Below, piece after piece: positions 25,269 to 34,239 of a stretch of DNA of 64,000 bases (its first letter is position 1; each line of letters opens with the position of its first letter). The position numbers were made by a program, and so were the translations under genes. Origin of the DNA: Halopelagius fulvigenes (GTDB lineage: Archaea > Halobacteriota > Halobacteria > Halobacteriales > Haloferacaceae); assembly GCF_042662625.1 (NCBI RefSeq), contig NZ_JBHSXH010000001.1, positions 8,685-72,684 of the forward strand, written 5' to 3'. The notes below the pieces were generated by a model. It saw nothing but the letters and a program-made list of their open reading frames with translations, was not told the origin of the DNA and searched no databases.

Positions 25269-28200
25269 TTAGTCGCGCCGCCCGACGAGTGCGAGCGTCG
25301 CGAGTAGTACCGCGGCCACGCCCGTCAACGGCGTGAACCCCGGTGCTCTCGTGTCCGTCCTCCCGTCGTCAGCGGACTCGCCGCCCGACGAGTCCGGGGA
25401 GGCGGAGGTCGGTCGCGCCGCCGTTCCGTCGGTCCGAGTCCCGTTCGCGGCGTCCGTTCGCTCCGGAACGGGCGTTATCGTCGGGTTCGCGACGGGCGTC
25501 TTCTTCTCCGTCGTCGTCTGAGTCGGCATGGGTGTCGGTGTCGCCGTCGGCGTGGGTGTCGGTGTCGCAGTCGGCGTCGGAGTCGGCGTGGGCGTCGGTG
25601 TCGGTTTCGGCGTCGGCGCGGGTGCGGGTGCGCCGCCACCGCTACTACCGCCGTCGTCCGGTTCCTCCGTCGGTTTCGGCGTCGGAGTCGGCGTGGGCGT
25701 GGGAGTCGGAGTCGGCGTGGGTGTCGGCGTCGATTTCTCCGTCGCCGTCCCGTTCAACTGGACTTCGAGGACGCCGAACTCGTCCGTCGAGACGAACAGC
25801 GTCGCGTTCGCCGCCCCGGTTCGGTTCGGCGCGAACGAGACGGACACCGTCGCGGCCCCGCCCGGCGTGACGTTCCCCGCACCGTCGTCGGCGAGGGAGA
25901 ACTGGTCGGCGTCCGGCCCCTCCACGTCCGAACCGAGGACGGTGAAGGTAGCCTTGCCGACGTTCTCGACGGCGACGTTCGCCGTCGTCTCGGACTCGAC
26001 TTCCGACTCGACGGCCACACCGTCCGGCGCGGACACCGCCGGGATGCCGCGTCCGAACACGGCGTACGTCCCGTTCTCGGCCGCTTCGAGGGTCGCGACG
26101 TTCGCATCCGAATCGATGGAGGCGTTCAGTTCCGTCCACTCGCCCGACGAACGGACCCACACGCCGAGGACGGACTCGTTCACGTACTCGTCGTCGTAGC
26201 GCAGGGTGAGGTTCGCCGTCTCGTTCGTCCGGTACGTCGTCGCGGCGGCGGCCGAGAGTCGAGCGAGGCTCGAACTCGGCGCTCCCGCGGCGTCACCGAG
26301 GGCGAGCGTCATGTTCCGCCCGGAGGCGTCCACGGACGGCATCCCGGCGACGGAGAGGTTCGTGACGTTCGCCGTGCCGTTTCGGGCGTCCAGCGTCACG
26401 TCTCCCGTTGCGCTGCCGTTGACGACGGTGACGTTCCCCGTTCGCGCGTCCAGCGTCGTCTCCGCGCCGAGTGCGGCGTCTCGCACGTCGATGCCGGTTC
26501 GACCGACGAGCGACGCGTTCGCGCCGAATCGGACGCGCGTCGCGTTCACCGTCGTCGCCGAGCGAACCGTCGCGTCGCCGTCCACGGAGGCGTTCGACAG
26601 GCGGACGACGGTGGCGTTCGACACGTCGATGCCGCCCGTCCCGCCCCGAACCGTCAGGTTCCGCACCGTCAGCGTCGCCACGTTGTCGGTGGCGGAGAGT
26701 GCGGTTCCGCCCGCGTGCCCGGCGTCGAACGTCATACCCTCACCGTCGAGCGTCGCGTTCGGCGCGGAGACGATGAGGGCGTCCGGCGCGGGGCCGCCGC
26801 CGGTGTCGAGTCGGTACGTCCCGTTCCACGCGAGGCGGCCGTCCGGCGGCAGGTCGTACGACCCGAGTCCGGCGACGGCGCGCGTCGCGTCCACGGCCCC
26901 GTACCCGGTGCCGTTGTTCGGTTCGGCCCCGACGAGGCGCGCGCTCTCGCGCAGTCGAGCCTGCTGGTCCGCGGGCGAGAGACGCGAGTTCGCGTCGATG
27001 AGGGTCGCGAGGACGCCCGCGACGTGGGGGGCCGCGGCGGACGTTCCCCGGAACGTCGGGTAGTAGGCGCTGGAGGTGACGTTGTCCGGGGCGACGAGGT
27101 CGGGTTTCCGCCGCCCGTCGATGGTCGGCCCGCGCGAGGAGTACCGTTCGAGTCTCCCGGTCGTCACGTCCACCGCGCCGACCGACAGCAGGTTCGGTTC
27201 CGTCGCGGGGAGGGTGAGGCTCCGCGTTCTCGTCCACGACTCGCGGAACGTGAGGTAGTTTCCGAGGAAGATGTCGAAGTCGGCCCGTTCGGTCGCGCTC
27301 ACGTTCTCGACGGTCAGGTACAGCGTCCTGTTCGCGGTGGTGTCGTCGACCGCCCCGCCGATGGACTCCGTCGGTCGTTGTCTCCCGCTCTGCGTTCCGT
27401 CCGCGCACCTGAGACGCCCCGCGGCGTCGAGGTCGGACGTCTGGTACAGACAGATCTTGTAGTCTTGGTCGGTCCCCGGCCAGTCGTTCCACGACGCGTA
27501 GATTCCGAGGGGTATCCGGTCGCCGGAGGACCGCGCGTCGAGCGTGAAGTACTCGCGCGGCCCGGAGACGTTCAACCGGCCGTTGCCGTCGGGGTCGTTC
27601 CACGTCCCGTTCCAGTGTTCCCCGTTCGCCGAGTTCCCCGCCGAGACGGTCCACACCGTCCCGTTCGCGACGCTTCGGTCTATCGCGTCGCCCATCTCCG
27701 AGGTGCCGTCCAACGCGCCCGCGTTGTACCACCCGAGCGACATCGACACCACGTCGGTCGAGGTGTTCCTCTCCAACCACTCGACGGCCTCGTAGAACTG
27801 CCAGAGGCGGTTGACGCGGACGAGGACGATCGACGCGTTCGGGGCCGTCTCCCCGACGAGTTCCGCCGTCGCCGTCCCGTGGCCGCCGCGTCCGCCGATA
27901 CCCCTCCTCGTGAAGTCTTTCGTCGCCACGATTCGGTCGGCGTACGCCGGATGGTTCAGGTCGAACTGCTGAACGTCGATGATGGCGACGGTCACGTTCT
28001 CGCCGGTGTACCCCGCCTCGTGAAGTCCGCTCACGTTCATCGTCTCGACGGCCCCCGTCGTCCCGTCGGACCCCGCGAAGGAGACGGGGCGGGCGGGCGC
28101 GCGGAGGTACGAGACGCTCGACTCGTTCGCGAGGGCGCGAATCTGCGCTTCCGTCGCCGTCACCTCGACGTACCGCCCGTGGCCACCGCGAATCGCCCCG

Positions 28201-28673
28201 GAACCGAGGACGCGGCGCACGGCGTCGCGTCCCGCGCCGGTCGCGTTCGGGTCGAGTTCGACGACCACCTCCAGTCGCTCGGCGTCGTCGCTCGACGCCG
28301 CGGCGACGACGGCACCGCCTCCGTCGCCTCCGTCGGACCGCGTCGTTCCGCCGGCGGTTCCGAGCGACGAATCCATCTTCGCCTCCGGATCGATCTCCGC
28401 CGACCCGTTCGTCCCCCCGTCGGTTGAACTGCCCCCCGTCGGCGTCGACGTGACGGTCTGCGTCGCCGACTCGGTCGGTGTCGGCGTCGCGGATTCCGTG
28501 GTCTGCGTCGTCTGCGTGGCGGTGATCCCTCCCGCCCCGTCGAGGGAGCGGTCGGCCGCACTACCTACCTCGTACCCGTCATTACCGGCACCGAGGACGG
28601 GAGCGGCGACGCCCGCCAGCACGACGAGTGTAACCAACGTGACGGCTACCCACTCACGCCACCCCGAAATCAC
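25269..28673 (-). CDS. Large secreted subtilisin-like (S8) protease with PGF-CTERM-like anchor
   Basis: This 1134-residue exported protein has a signal peptide (about 1-28), a Thr/Pro/Gly-rich linker and a prodomain-like region (about 130-190). The subtilase domain contains all three catalytic motifs: AIIDVQ (Asp, about 233), GGHGTATAE (His, about 265) and FRGTSAAAPHVAG (Ser, about 555-565). A parallel-beta-helix-like repeat region and an Ig-like segment follow. A long Thr-Pro stalk precedes a C-terminal APGFTPLTGVAAVLLATLAL + RR segment. That ending resembles the PGF-CTERM signal processed by archaeosortase ArtA, so lipid-anchored surface display is likely. Start and end are well defined. 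Confidence 0.88.
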   Translation of the reverse strand: MISGWREWVAVTLVTLVVLAGVAAPVLGAGNDGYEVGSAADRSLDGAGGITATQTTQTTESATPTPTESATQTVTSTPTGGSSTDGGTNGSAEIDPEAKMDSSLGTAGGTTRSDGGDGGGAVVAAASSDDAERLEVVVELDPNATGAGRDAVRRVLGSGAIRGGHGRYVEVTATEAQIRALANESSVSYLRAPARPVSFAGSDGTTGAVETMNVSGLHEAGYTGENVTVAIIDVQQFDLNHPAYADRIVATKDFTRRGIGGRGGHGTATAELVGETAPNASIVLVRVNRLWQFYEAVEWLERNTSTDVVSMSLGWYNAGALDGTSEMGDAIDRSVANGTVWTVSAGNSANGEHWNGTWNDPDGNGRLNVSGPREYFTLDARSSGDRIPLGIYASWNDWPGTDQDYKICLYQTSDLDAAGRLRCADGTQSGRQRPTESIGGAVDDTTANRTLYLTVENVSATERADFDIFLGNYLTFRESWTRTRSLTLPATEPNLLSVGAVDVTTGRLERYSSRGPTIDGRRKPDLVAPDNVTSSAYYPTFRGTSAAAPHVAGVLATLIDANSRLSPADQQARLRESARLVGAEPNNGTGYGAVDATRAVAGLGSYDLPPDGRLAWNGTYRLDTGGGPAPDALIVSAPNATLDGEGMTFDAGHAGGTALSATDNVATLTVRNLTVRGGTGGIDVSNATVVRLSNASVDGDATVRSATTVNATRVRFGANASLVGRTGIDVRDAALGAETTLDARTGNVTVVNGSATGDVTLDARNGTANVTNLSVAGMPSVDASGRNMTLALGDAAGAPSSSLARLSAAAATTYRTNETANLTLRYDDEYVNESVLGVWVRSSGEWTELNASIDSDANVATLEAAENGTYAVFGRGIPAVSAPDGVAVESEVESETTANVAVENVGKATFTVLGSDVEGPDADQFSLADDGAGNVTPGGAATVSVSFAPNRTGAANATLFVSTDEFGVLEVQLNGTATEKSTPTPTPTPTPTPTPTPTPKPTEEPDDGGSSGGGAPAPAPTPKPTPTPTPTPTPTATPTPTPTATPTPMPTQTTTEKKTPVANPTITPVPERTDAANGTRTDGTAARPTSASPDSSGGESADDGRTDTRAPGFTPLTGVAAVLLATLALVGRRD
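25520..25735. repeat. Simple-sequence tracts encoding the Thr-Pro stalk
   Basis: Two arrays of GTCGGCGTGGGT/GTCGGAGTCGGC-like six-base units are separated by a Gly/Ser/Asp-coding spacer. They encode the Thr-Pro-rich wall-spanning stalk of the protease and are likely length-variable. Confidence 0.75.
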
Positions 28674-29099
28674 GCCTTCCTCGCGGTTCCCGCCTCCGAC
28701 GAGCCGCCTCCGAACTCGTCAGATGGTTTCCCGTATAGTCCTCTTTCGAACACTATCTTCCTGTGTATACTATCACTCTATACAGTTTGTGGCTGTGTTC
28801 TACCAGTTAATGTACGTATCAAAACAGGTTCGGTCGCGGACGCGTCGCCGACGCTCTCGGCTTCGAACGAAAGAGAACGGTTCGCGGTCGAACCGCTTCA
28901 CCCGTCGTGGCGGCGGAATCCGTTCCGCCGCCGGTAGGGCGCCGCCGCGTCGGACGCGGCGAGCGTGGCACCGGGGGCGAGCCCCCTAACTCTCGCCCGC
29001 TCGGTGCCGGTGCTGGTGTTCTCGTAAACGGCCCTGCCCATGGCGCGTTCGACCAGCGTCCCATCTGTGTGTAATTCTATTTGAATAGTTTTCTATTCG
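28674..29099. other. Gene-free interval upstream of the protease
   Basis: This spans about 425 bp. The protease promoter should lie at its left end, in the AT-rich part near 28730-28810. Two adjacent GC hairpins are visible, GCCGCG-TCGGA-CGCGGC near 28945 and GGGGGC-GA-GCCCCC at 28973-28986. A 47-codon Arg-rich frame (28898-29041, minus) was considered and not called. Confidence 0.5.
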
Positions 29100-29381
29100 T
29101 TAACCTACTCTTCTCTTACGTTTTTGGCAGTGGGCGGACGCTCCCCCTTCCCTCCCCCTCGCGCTCCCCCTCCCGACCCCCTCACGGTCGCCGCCCCGCC
29201 CTGCCCCGCCGCACCGCGCGGTCGCCGTCGCGTACGCCGGGTGGACGAGCGACCAGATGTTCGTCTCCGGAAGTTCCGCCATGTCGTACCCCGTCAACCG
29301 ACAGGTGCGTTCGGTCCGGTAGTGTTCGACGGCGTTTCGGATGTAGTCGGCCATGCCCGCCGAGACGGCTTCGCTCGTCAC
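29100..29381 (-). CDS. Small hypothetical protein with anomalous C-terminus
   Basis: This is a 93-residue frame. The first about 57 residues (MTSEAVSAGMADYIRNAVEHYRTERTCRLTGYDM...) look like a normal acidic haloarchaeal protein. The rest is Gly/Arg-rich and encoded by a purine-rich run, suggesting a frameshift or a wrong 3' end. The gene follows the SDR gene by 70 bp on the same strand and might be co-transcribed. I do not recognise the family. Confidence 0.45.
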   Translation of the reverse strand: MTSEAVSAGMADYIRNAVEHYRTERTCRLTGYDMAELPETNIWSLVHPAYATATARCGGAGRGGDREGVGRGSARGREGGASAHCQKRKRRVG

Positions 29382-29451
29382 CTCCTCGCTGCCGCGACTC
29401 GTGAAGAGGACGAACGGGTTCGTTCGACGCTCCGCAATCGTCGCCGCCCGT

Positions 29452-30234
29452 TCAACAGACGTGCCCGCCGCCGTCCACCCACAGGGTTTCGCCGGTGACG
29501 TACGACGCGCCGTCGCTTGCCAGATAGAGGTACGCGTCCGCCAGTTCGTCCGGCGTCGCCGCGCGGAGGGGGAGGGAGGGCGTCTCGCCGTCGGGACCGA
29601 ACGCCGACGCCTCCTCGGACCACCCCTCGCGTATCTCCGTCGCCACCGGCCCCGGCGCGACGGCGTTGACGCGGACGCCCTCGGGGGCGAGTTCGAGGGC
29701 GGCGCTTCGAGTCACCATCCTGACCGCGCCCTTCGTCGCGGCGTAGTGAGAGTGGTCCCACGACGCCCGCCCCTGCGTGTCCGAGGTGGTGTTGACGACG
29801 ACGCCCTCGACGCCCCTCTCTATCATGTCCTCGGCGGCGTACTGCGTCCCGAAGAACGCCCCGCGGGCGTTGACCCCGTACACCCGGTCGAACTCCTCGG
29901 GCGTCACGTCCCGGAACCGGGACTTCGTGTAGACGCCGGCGTTGTTCACCATCACGTCCACCCCGCCGAACTCCCGGGCGTACTCAACGAGGGCCTCGAC
30001 CTCCGCGGGGTCGGACACGTCTACCTCCGCGTACGCCGCTTCACCACCCCGTTCGCGGACGAGTTTGTGCGTCGGCGTCTCCGCGTCTACGTCCTTCGGG
30101 CGTTCCTCCACGTCGGCGTTTACGACGGTCGCCCCCGCGTCGCCGAACGCGAGTGCGACCGCGCGGCCGATGCCGGAACTCCCACCCGTTACGACGACCG
30201 TCTCGCCGGAGAAGTCCGCGCTGATGCGTCCCAT
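29452..30234 (-). CDS. SDR family NAD(P)-dependent oxidoreductase
   Basis: This 260-residue classical short-chain dehydrogenase has the cofactor loop VVVTGGSSGIGRAVALAFG (about 13-31), NNAG at about 94 and the YxxxK catalytic pair in HSHYAATKGAV (about 159-169). The C-terminal cofactor/substrate loop is VNAVAPGPVATE. A glucose- or 3-oxoacyl-type dehydrogenase is likely, but specificity cannot be read. An AT-rich element resembling the parA-linked repeats lies about 50 to 80 bp upstream (30286-30316). Confidence 0.85.
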   Translation of the reverse strand: MGRISADFSGETVVVTGGSSGIGRAVALAFGDAGATVVNADVEERPKDVDAETPTHKLVRERGGEAAYAEVDVSDPAEVEALVEYAREFGGVDVMVNNAGVYTKSRFRDVTPEEFDRVYGVNARGAFFGTQYAAEDMIERGVEGVVVNTTSDTQGRASWDHSHYAATKGAVRMVTRSAALELAPEGVRVNAVAPGPVATEIREGWSEEASAFGPDGETPSLPLRAATPDELADAYLYLASDGASYVTGETLWVDGGGHVC

Positions 30235-30285
30235 GGGTTCGGATTCGCCCCGCCGTCCCTCAAGGTGGCGACGGGAGTCGCCACT

Positions 30286-30316
30286 CCAGAATTTGCAGAA
30301 TTTGTAAAAATTGTGG
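30286..30316. repeat. AT-rich element resembling the parA-linked repeats (R4)
   Basis: On the minus strand it reads CCACAATTTTTACAAATTCT followed by GCAAATTCTGG. This matches R1 near parA (CCACAATTTCTACAATTTG) in order and spacing, 13 kb away. It lies upstream of the SDR gene and downstream of the membrane HTH gene. Confidence 0.45.
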
Positions 30317-30339
30317 CGGTTCGGGTCGTCTCGGAGCGG

Positions 30340-31881
30340 TTACGCTTCTCGCTCGAACGGCGACTTCGCGCCCTCGGGTTCCTCGCCGGGGAGGGTGATG
30401 AGGTTCCTGCGACCGAGCGATATCTTGGTGATTCTGCCGTCGTCCGCCATCGAAGAGAGGACGCGACTCACCGTCGCCTTCGACCAGTCGGTGTGGTCTA
30501 CGATTTCGCTCTGCTCCATCTGCCCGCCGGCCTCTTCGAGGAGCATCACTACCTCGTCCTCCCGAGTGAGGGGTCGCGGGACCCTCGACTCGCCGTCGCC
30601 CGCCTGTTCGTCCTCGGACGCGCCGAGCGTGCGCTTCGCGGGGGCCTCCATCCACCCCGTACCCTCGGCGTCGGGGTCCTCCTCGAGGGGCGGCGTCGGG
30701 GTGACGGCCGCCTGCGGGCCGTCGCCGTCGTCGCCGTCGTCCTCGGGGAGGGTGGCCCCGCCGCGCCGCCGCCAGTAGTACCCGCCGACGGCGATTGCGG
30801 CGATGATGACGCCCGCGCCCGCGAGGGCCTCGTCGGGAATGTTGGCCGCCCGCGAGGACTCCACCGGGTCGGTTCCCTCCTCTACTTCGAGTTGGTCGTC
30901 CCGCCCGTCGTCGTCGGTGTCGGGGTCGGTCGGGTCGGTCCCGTGGACGTTGACCTCTTGGCTGTCGTTGAGGCCGTCGCCGTCCGTGTCGGGCTTGTTC
31001 GGGTTCGTCTGGTGCTCCTTGACCTCCGCGGCGTCGTCGAGTCCGTCCTTGTCGGAGTCGGGGTTGTTCGGGTTCGTCTCGTACTGGTTTATCTCCGCGC
31101 CGTCTTCGAGGCCGTCACCGTCGGTGTCGGGCTTGTTCGGGTTCGTCCCGTAGGTTTCCAACTCCGGGGCGTCGTCCAACCCGTCGCCGTCGGTGTCGCC
31201 CTTCGTCGGATCGGTCTCGTGTTGGTTGACCTCCTTGCCGTCGGGGAGACTGTCGTCGTCGGTGTCGGGTTTCGTGGGGTTCGTCTCGTAGGTGTTGACC
31301 TCCATCGAGTCGGAGAGTCCGTCGCCGTCCGTGTCGGACTTCGTGGGGTTGGTCCCGTGGGTGTTGACCTCCTTGCCGTCGTTGAGTCCGTCACCGTCCG
31401 TGTCGGCGGTTCGGAACTTGGTGTCGCCGCTCACTTCGTCGGCGTTCGAGAGGCCGTCGTTGTCGATGTCGCCGGACTGCGACATCACGTGTATCGCCTC
31501 GCGTTCGATGACGTTCCGGCCGTTCTTGGTCTGTTCGTAGACCGTGTACGTCCCCGCGGCGTCCGTCGACCACGACTGGACGCTGAGCGTGACGTTGTTG
31601 GTTCCGTCGCCGGGAACGCACTTTACGGCGGTCGTGTTCTGTCCGGTCGGCGCGATGCATATCGACGACGACGACGGAATCGGGGCCGCCGTCTCGACGC
31701 GCACGTCGGTCGCGGACGTGCGCCAGACGTACGACGTTCCGTCGGCCGTCGCCACGGTCCCGTTGGTGACCGTTACTGTCCCCTCCGCCGCCGCGCCCGC
31801 CGCAGGCCCGACGAGGGCACCGGATATCCCGGCTATGAGGACCGCACACGCGAACACGAAGCGGAGAATGGTGTGGGTCAT
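30340..31881 (-). CDS. Membrane-tethered winged-helix protein with extracellular calcium-binding TSP3-like repeats
   Basis: This 513-residue protein has a signal peptide (about 4-30), an extracellular beta-rich domain and nine tandem Asp-rich repeats (about 138-355). Each repeat resembles DTDGDGLNDGKEV, the calcium-binding thrombospondin type 3/EF-like motif. One TM helix (about 370-385) is followed by RRR, an acidic linker and a cytoplasmic winged helix (about 435-500: LTREDEVVMLLEEAGG...SKATVSRVLSSM). This is the layout of a one-component sensor that couples an outside signal to DNA binding. Family members with a C-terminal HTH are common in haloarchaea; the nine-repeat ectodomain is distinctive. 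The start at 31881 was chosen over 31911. Confidence 0.8.
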   Translation of the reverse strand: MTHTILRFVFACAVLIAGISGALVGPAAGAAAEGTVTVTNGTVATADGTSYVWRTSATDVRVETAAPIPSSSSICIAPTGQNTTAVKCVPGDGTNNVTLSVQSWSTDAAGTYTVYEQTKNGRNVIEREAIHVMSQSGDIDNDGLSNADEVSGDTKFRTADTDGDGLNDGKEVNTHGTNPTKSDTDGDGLSDSMEVNTYETNPTKPDTDDDSLPDGKEVNQHETDPTKGDTDGDGLDDAPELETYGTNPNKPDTDGDGLEDGAEINQYETNPNNPDSDKDGLDDAAEVKEHQTNPNKPDTDGDGLNDSQEVNVHGTDPTDPDTDDDGRDDQLEVEEGTDPVESSRAANIPDEALAGAGVIIAAIAVGGYYWRRRGGATLPEDDGDDGDGPQAAVTPTPPLEEDPDAEGTGWMEAPAKRTLGASEDEQAGDGESRVPRPLTREDEVVMLLEEAGGQMEQSEIVDHTDWSKATVSRVLSSMADDGRITKISLGRRNLITLPGEEPEGAKSPFEREA

Positions 31882-32949
31882 ATGGGTGTCGTCCCTATCG
31901 TGAGTATCCACGGTGTGAATGATTCAAAAACTTACTGGCTTTACGGGGCTTCTCACAATAACGTGAGCATAATTCATTCGTTTTACGAAGAATGTATGTT
32001 ATTCATACTAGTTAGATAAAGCCACTGTATGTGGTCCCTACTTCTCTTCGAGTCGATATCGGACGCATTCTTCGGGAGCAGGAGAGGTGTTCTGAGCCGG
32101 TTTCCGGCTTCATGACCGATTAACGACCGGTCAGAAGGTGAAACAGTAGTGAAACAGTGCAACAAACTGCAACGGCTGTCCGGCATTATACGTCTAGCGT
32201 TCTTGCTACTAATCGATGGCACTGCGACGAACACCGTTCGTAGGCTCCGCGTGCGCTCCCTTCGGGGACGCCCGCGCGGACCTCGATGGTGTGGGCACGC
32301 GCCCGAATGAGACGACCACGCAGGCTACGACGACGACGCAGTCGGCCGCCATCGAGACGACGAGCAGACCCACCGGAGAGGAACCCCCCAGTTCGCTGGC
32401 CCACAGTGGTGCCCGCGTTCGGCGGGAGCCTCGTCCCATCCCCAGCACGCGAATGTCAGTCATCGCATCCGAGCGAGCCAAATTCACCGCCACCGCGCGG
32501 CGCGAACGACGGTAGAATCCCGTCACATCCCACCCCAGCACCCACCGATTCGTTCGGCGCGCCCCCCATCGCGCCGTTCACCCTCGTCGGTCGCGCCGAC
32601 GGCGAACGCGGGCACCGGCCGCACGACTCCCCCATCCGTGTCCCGGCGCCCCCTGTGGAAGGCTACGCTCCCCGGTGGGTCGTCGCCTCCCTGCCATCTA
32701 TCCGAGGTCCCCCACCTCGGACCGAACCCCCTGCCCGTCACGTATGTGCGGGCAATCCCACCCTTTAGAGTGACAGTACAACTGTAGAGTAACGATACAA
32801 CCCCGTAGATGCGTCTCTCCGTTCTAACGCGCGTAGTCGTCCGTAGCGAGTGATCCGAAAAACGAGCGCAGACGGACCTGCGGTGCCGTCTCGCGCCGAC
32901 TATCCGTCGTTCGCCGCCGGCGTCGCGTTCGTCGCTCCGGCTCCGTCGG
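31882..32949. other. Gene-free hairpin-rich interval (about 1.07 kb)
   Basis: No frame here has the codon bias or composition of the neighbouring genes. The left part (31.9-32.2 kb) is AT-rich and holds the promoter of the membrane HTH gene. The middle and right parts (32.2-32.77 kb) are GC-rich with several good hairpins: GCCCG-t-CAC-gtat-GTG-CGGGC (32733-32753), CCGAGGT-ccccc-ACCTCGG (32702-32720) and GACGG-7 nt-CCGTC (32508-32524). This could be a structured RNA read leftward or a decayed element. It matches no RNase P, SRP or tRNA signature I know. Confidence 0.45.
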
Positions 32950-33798
32950 TCACTCGTTCAGTCGCGCCATCTCGTCTTCGCGCAGTTCGACCTGCGTCGC
33001 GGCGACGTTCTGCCTGAGGTGTTCGACGCTCGACGTGCCCGGAATCGGGAGCATCACCGGCGACTGCTCGAGCAACCACGCCAGCGCTATCTGGTACTCG
33101 TTCTCGTCATGTTCGCTCGCCACCTCGACCAACGCCGCCTCCTTGTCCTCGAACTCCGTCGCGGCGATGGGCGACCACGGGATGAAGCCGATGCCGTAGT
33201 CCTCGCAGGCGTCGAGTACGTCCTGCGACTCCCTGTCGGCGATGTTGTAGCGGTTCTGTACGGTCGCTATCTCGACGATGTCGCGCGCCGTCTCCAACTG
33301 CTCTACGGAGACGTTGCTCAGGCCGACGTGCCGTATCACCCCCTCGTCTTTCAGTTCCGCAAGCGCGGTCACGGACTCCTCGAAGTCCACGTCGGGGTCC
33401 GGCCGGTGGAGTTGATAGAGGTCGATGGCGTCCACGCCGAGTCGGTCCGCGCTTGCGAGGTGCGCGTTGCGGAGGTAGTCCGGGTCGCCGCGGGGGAGCC
33501 AATCGCCGTCGCGGTTCCGAAGGAGGCCGCCCTTCGTCGCCACCACGAGGTCGTCCGGATACGGCGCGAGCGATTCGCGGATGAGGCGTTCGCTGACGCC
33601 CGGCCCGTAGGAGTCGGCGGTGTCGATGAGGTCGACACCGAGATTCACCGCCGTCTGGAGGACTCGCTTCGCCTCCTCCTCGTCGTCCGGTCTGCCGATG
33701 ATGTTCTCGCCGGTGAGTCGCATCGCGCCGAAACCGAGGCGGTGGACGGTCAGTTCGCCGCCGATATCGAAGGTGTCGCTCTCGTTGCGAAGCGTCAT
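32950..33798 (-). CDS. Aldo/keto reductase family oxidoreductase
   Basis: This 282-residue NADPH-dependent TIM-barrel reductase has the full catalytic tetrad: Asp and Tyr in LIDTADSYGPG (about 56-66), Lys in VVATKGGL (about 85) and His in YQLHRPDPD (about 120). The C-terminal cofactor motif is LPIPGTSSVEHLRQNV. The start at 33798 replaces a longer frame with no similarity upstream. The substrate is unknown; a general aldehyde or ketone detoxification role is typical of the family. Confidence 0.88.
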   Translation of the reverse strand: MTLRNESDTFDIGGELTVHRLGFGAMRLTGENIIGRPDDEEEAKRVLQTAVNLGVDLIDTADSYGPGVSERLIRESLAPYPDDLVVATKGGLLRNRDGDWLPRGDPDYLRNAHLASADRLGVDAIDLYQLHRPDPDVDFEESVTALAELKDEGVIRHVGLSNVSVEQLETARDIVEIATVQNRYNIADRESQDVLDACEDYGIGFIPWSPIAATEFEDKEAALVEVASEHDENEYQIALAWLLEQSPVMLPIPGTSSVEHLRQNVAATQVELREDEMARLNE

Positions 33799-34239
33799 GG
33801 CTCCCCCGACGGGCCGGGTTTCCCTAAACGGTTGGGCAGTGGATGGTGTGTGGGGAACCGACGAGTTGTCCCGGCCGAGACGGGTCCGACTCGACGTCCG
33901 ATCTCGTCCTCGTGCCACGACAACAGTTACCGCGTACGTACCGCCTGAACGTCTGACGAACGGCGGACAACGACACAAGACTTTTATTCAACCTCACGTA
34001 CCATTCTCCTACGGTTTCGGGCGTCGGTCGTCGGGCGCACGGGTAGGGGTACTTAGTGCGAACGTGTCCGCCGCCCGCCCCTAATTTCATGGACCAACGA
34101 CTCCGAGTGGCGACGCTCTCCTCCGAGGTGCACCCTTCGACGGCTGCCGTCGCGTCGGATCGGACGAGAGGGACCGCCGGACCGACGAGTTCCGACACTC
34201 GCGCGGGGACCTATAACTGAAGGCGACGAACGGGCGGCC
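33799..34239. other. Intergenic region between divergent reductase and aminotransferase genes
   Basis: These 441 bp hold no convincing gene. A TATA-like CGTTTAGGG (minus, near 33826-33834) is at promoter distance from the reductase start. CTATAACT (34211-34218) lies about 25 nt before the aminotransferase start. An AT-rich patch, AAGACTTTTATTCAACC, occurs near 33977-33993. Confidence 0.45.
34211..34218 (+). promoter_or_regulatory. TATA box of the class V aminotransferase gene
   Basis: CTATAACT is centred about 25 nt upstream of ATG 34240, which fits a leaderless transcript. Confidence 0.45.

Noticed and set aside
25520..25735. CRISPR-like appearance of the alternating repeats
   Set aside because: The repeats are six-base coding units for the Thr-Pro stalk, without uniform spacers or a cas gene.
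28898..29041. 47-codon minus-strand frame beginning MGRAVYENTSTGTERARV with high GC3
   Set aside because: It is strongly basic (11 Arg), unlike genuine acidic haloarchaeal proteins, and spans two hairpins. There is not enough to call it a gene.
32216..32780. Possible transposase (TnpB-like) remnants or known RNA (RNase P, SRP)
   Set aside because: No conserved motif was found: no GAGGAAAG/ACAGAA of RNase P and no TnpB catalytic blocks. It is left as an unexplained structured interval.
33799..33978. Longer start for the aldo/keto reductase (60 extra codons)
   Set aside because: The extension is Arg-rich and unlike the family; a TATA-like element within it supports the downstream ATG at 33798.
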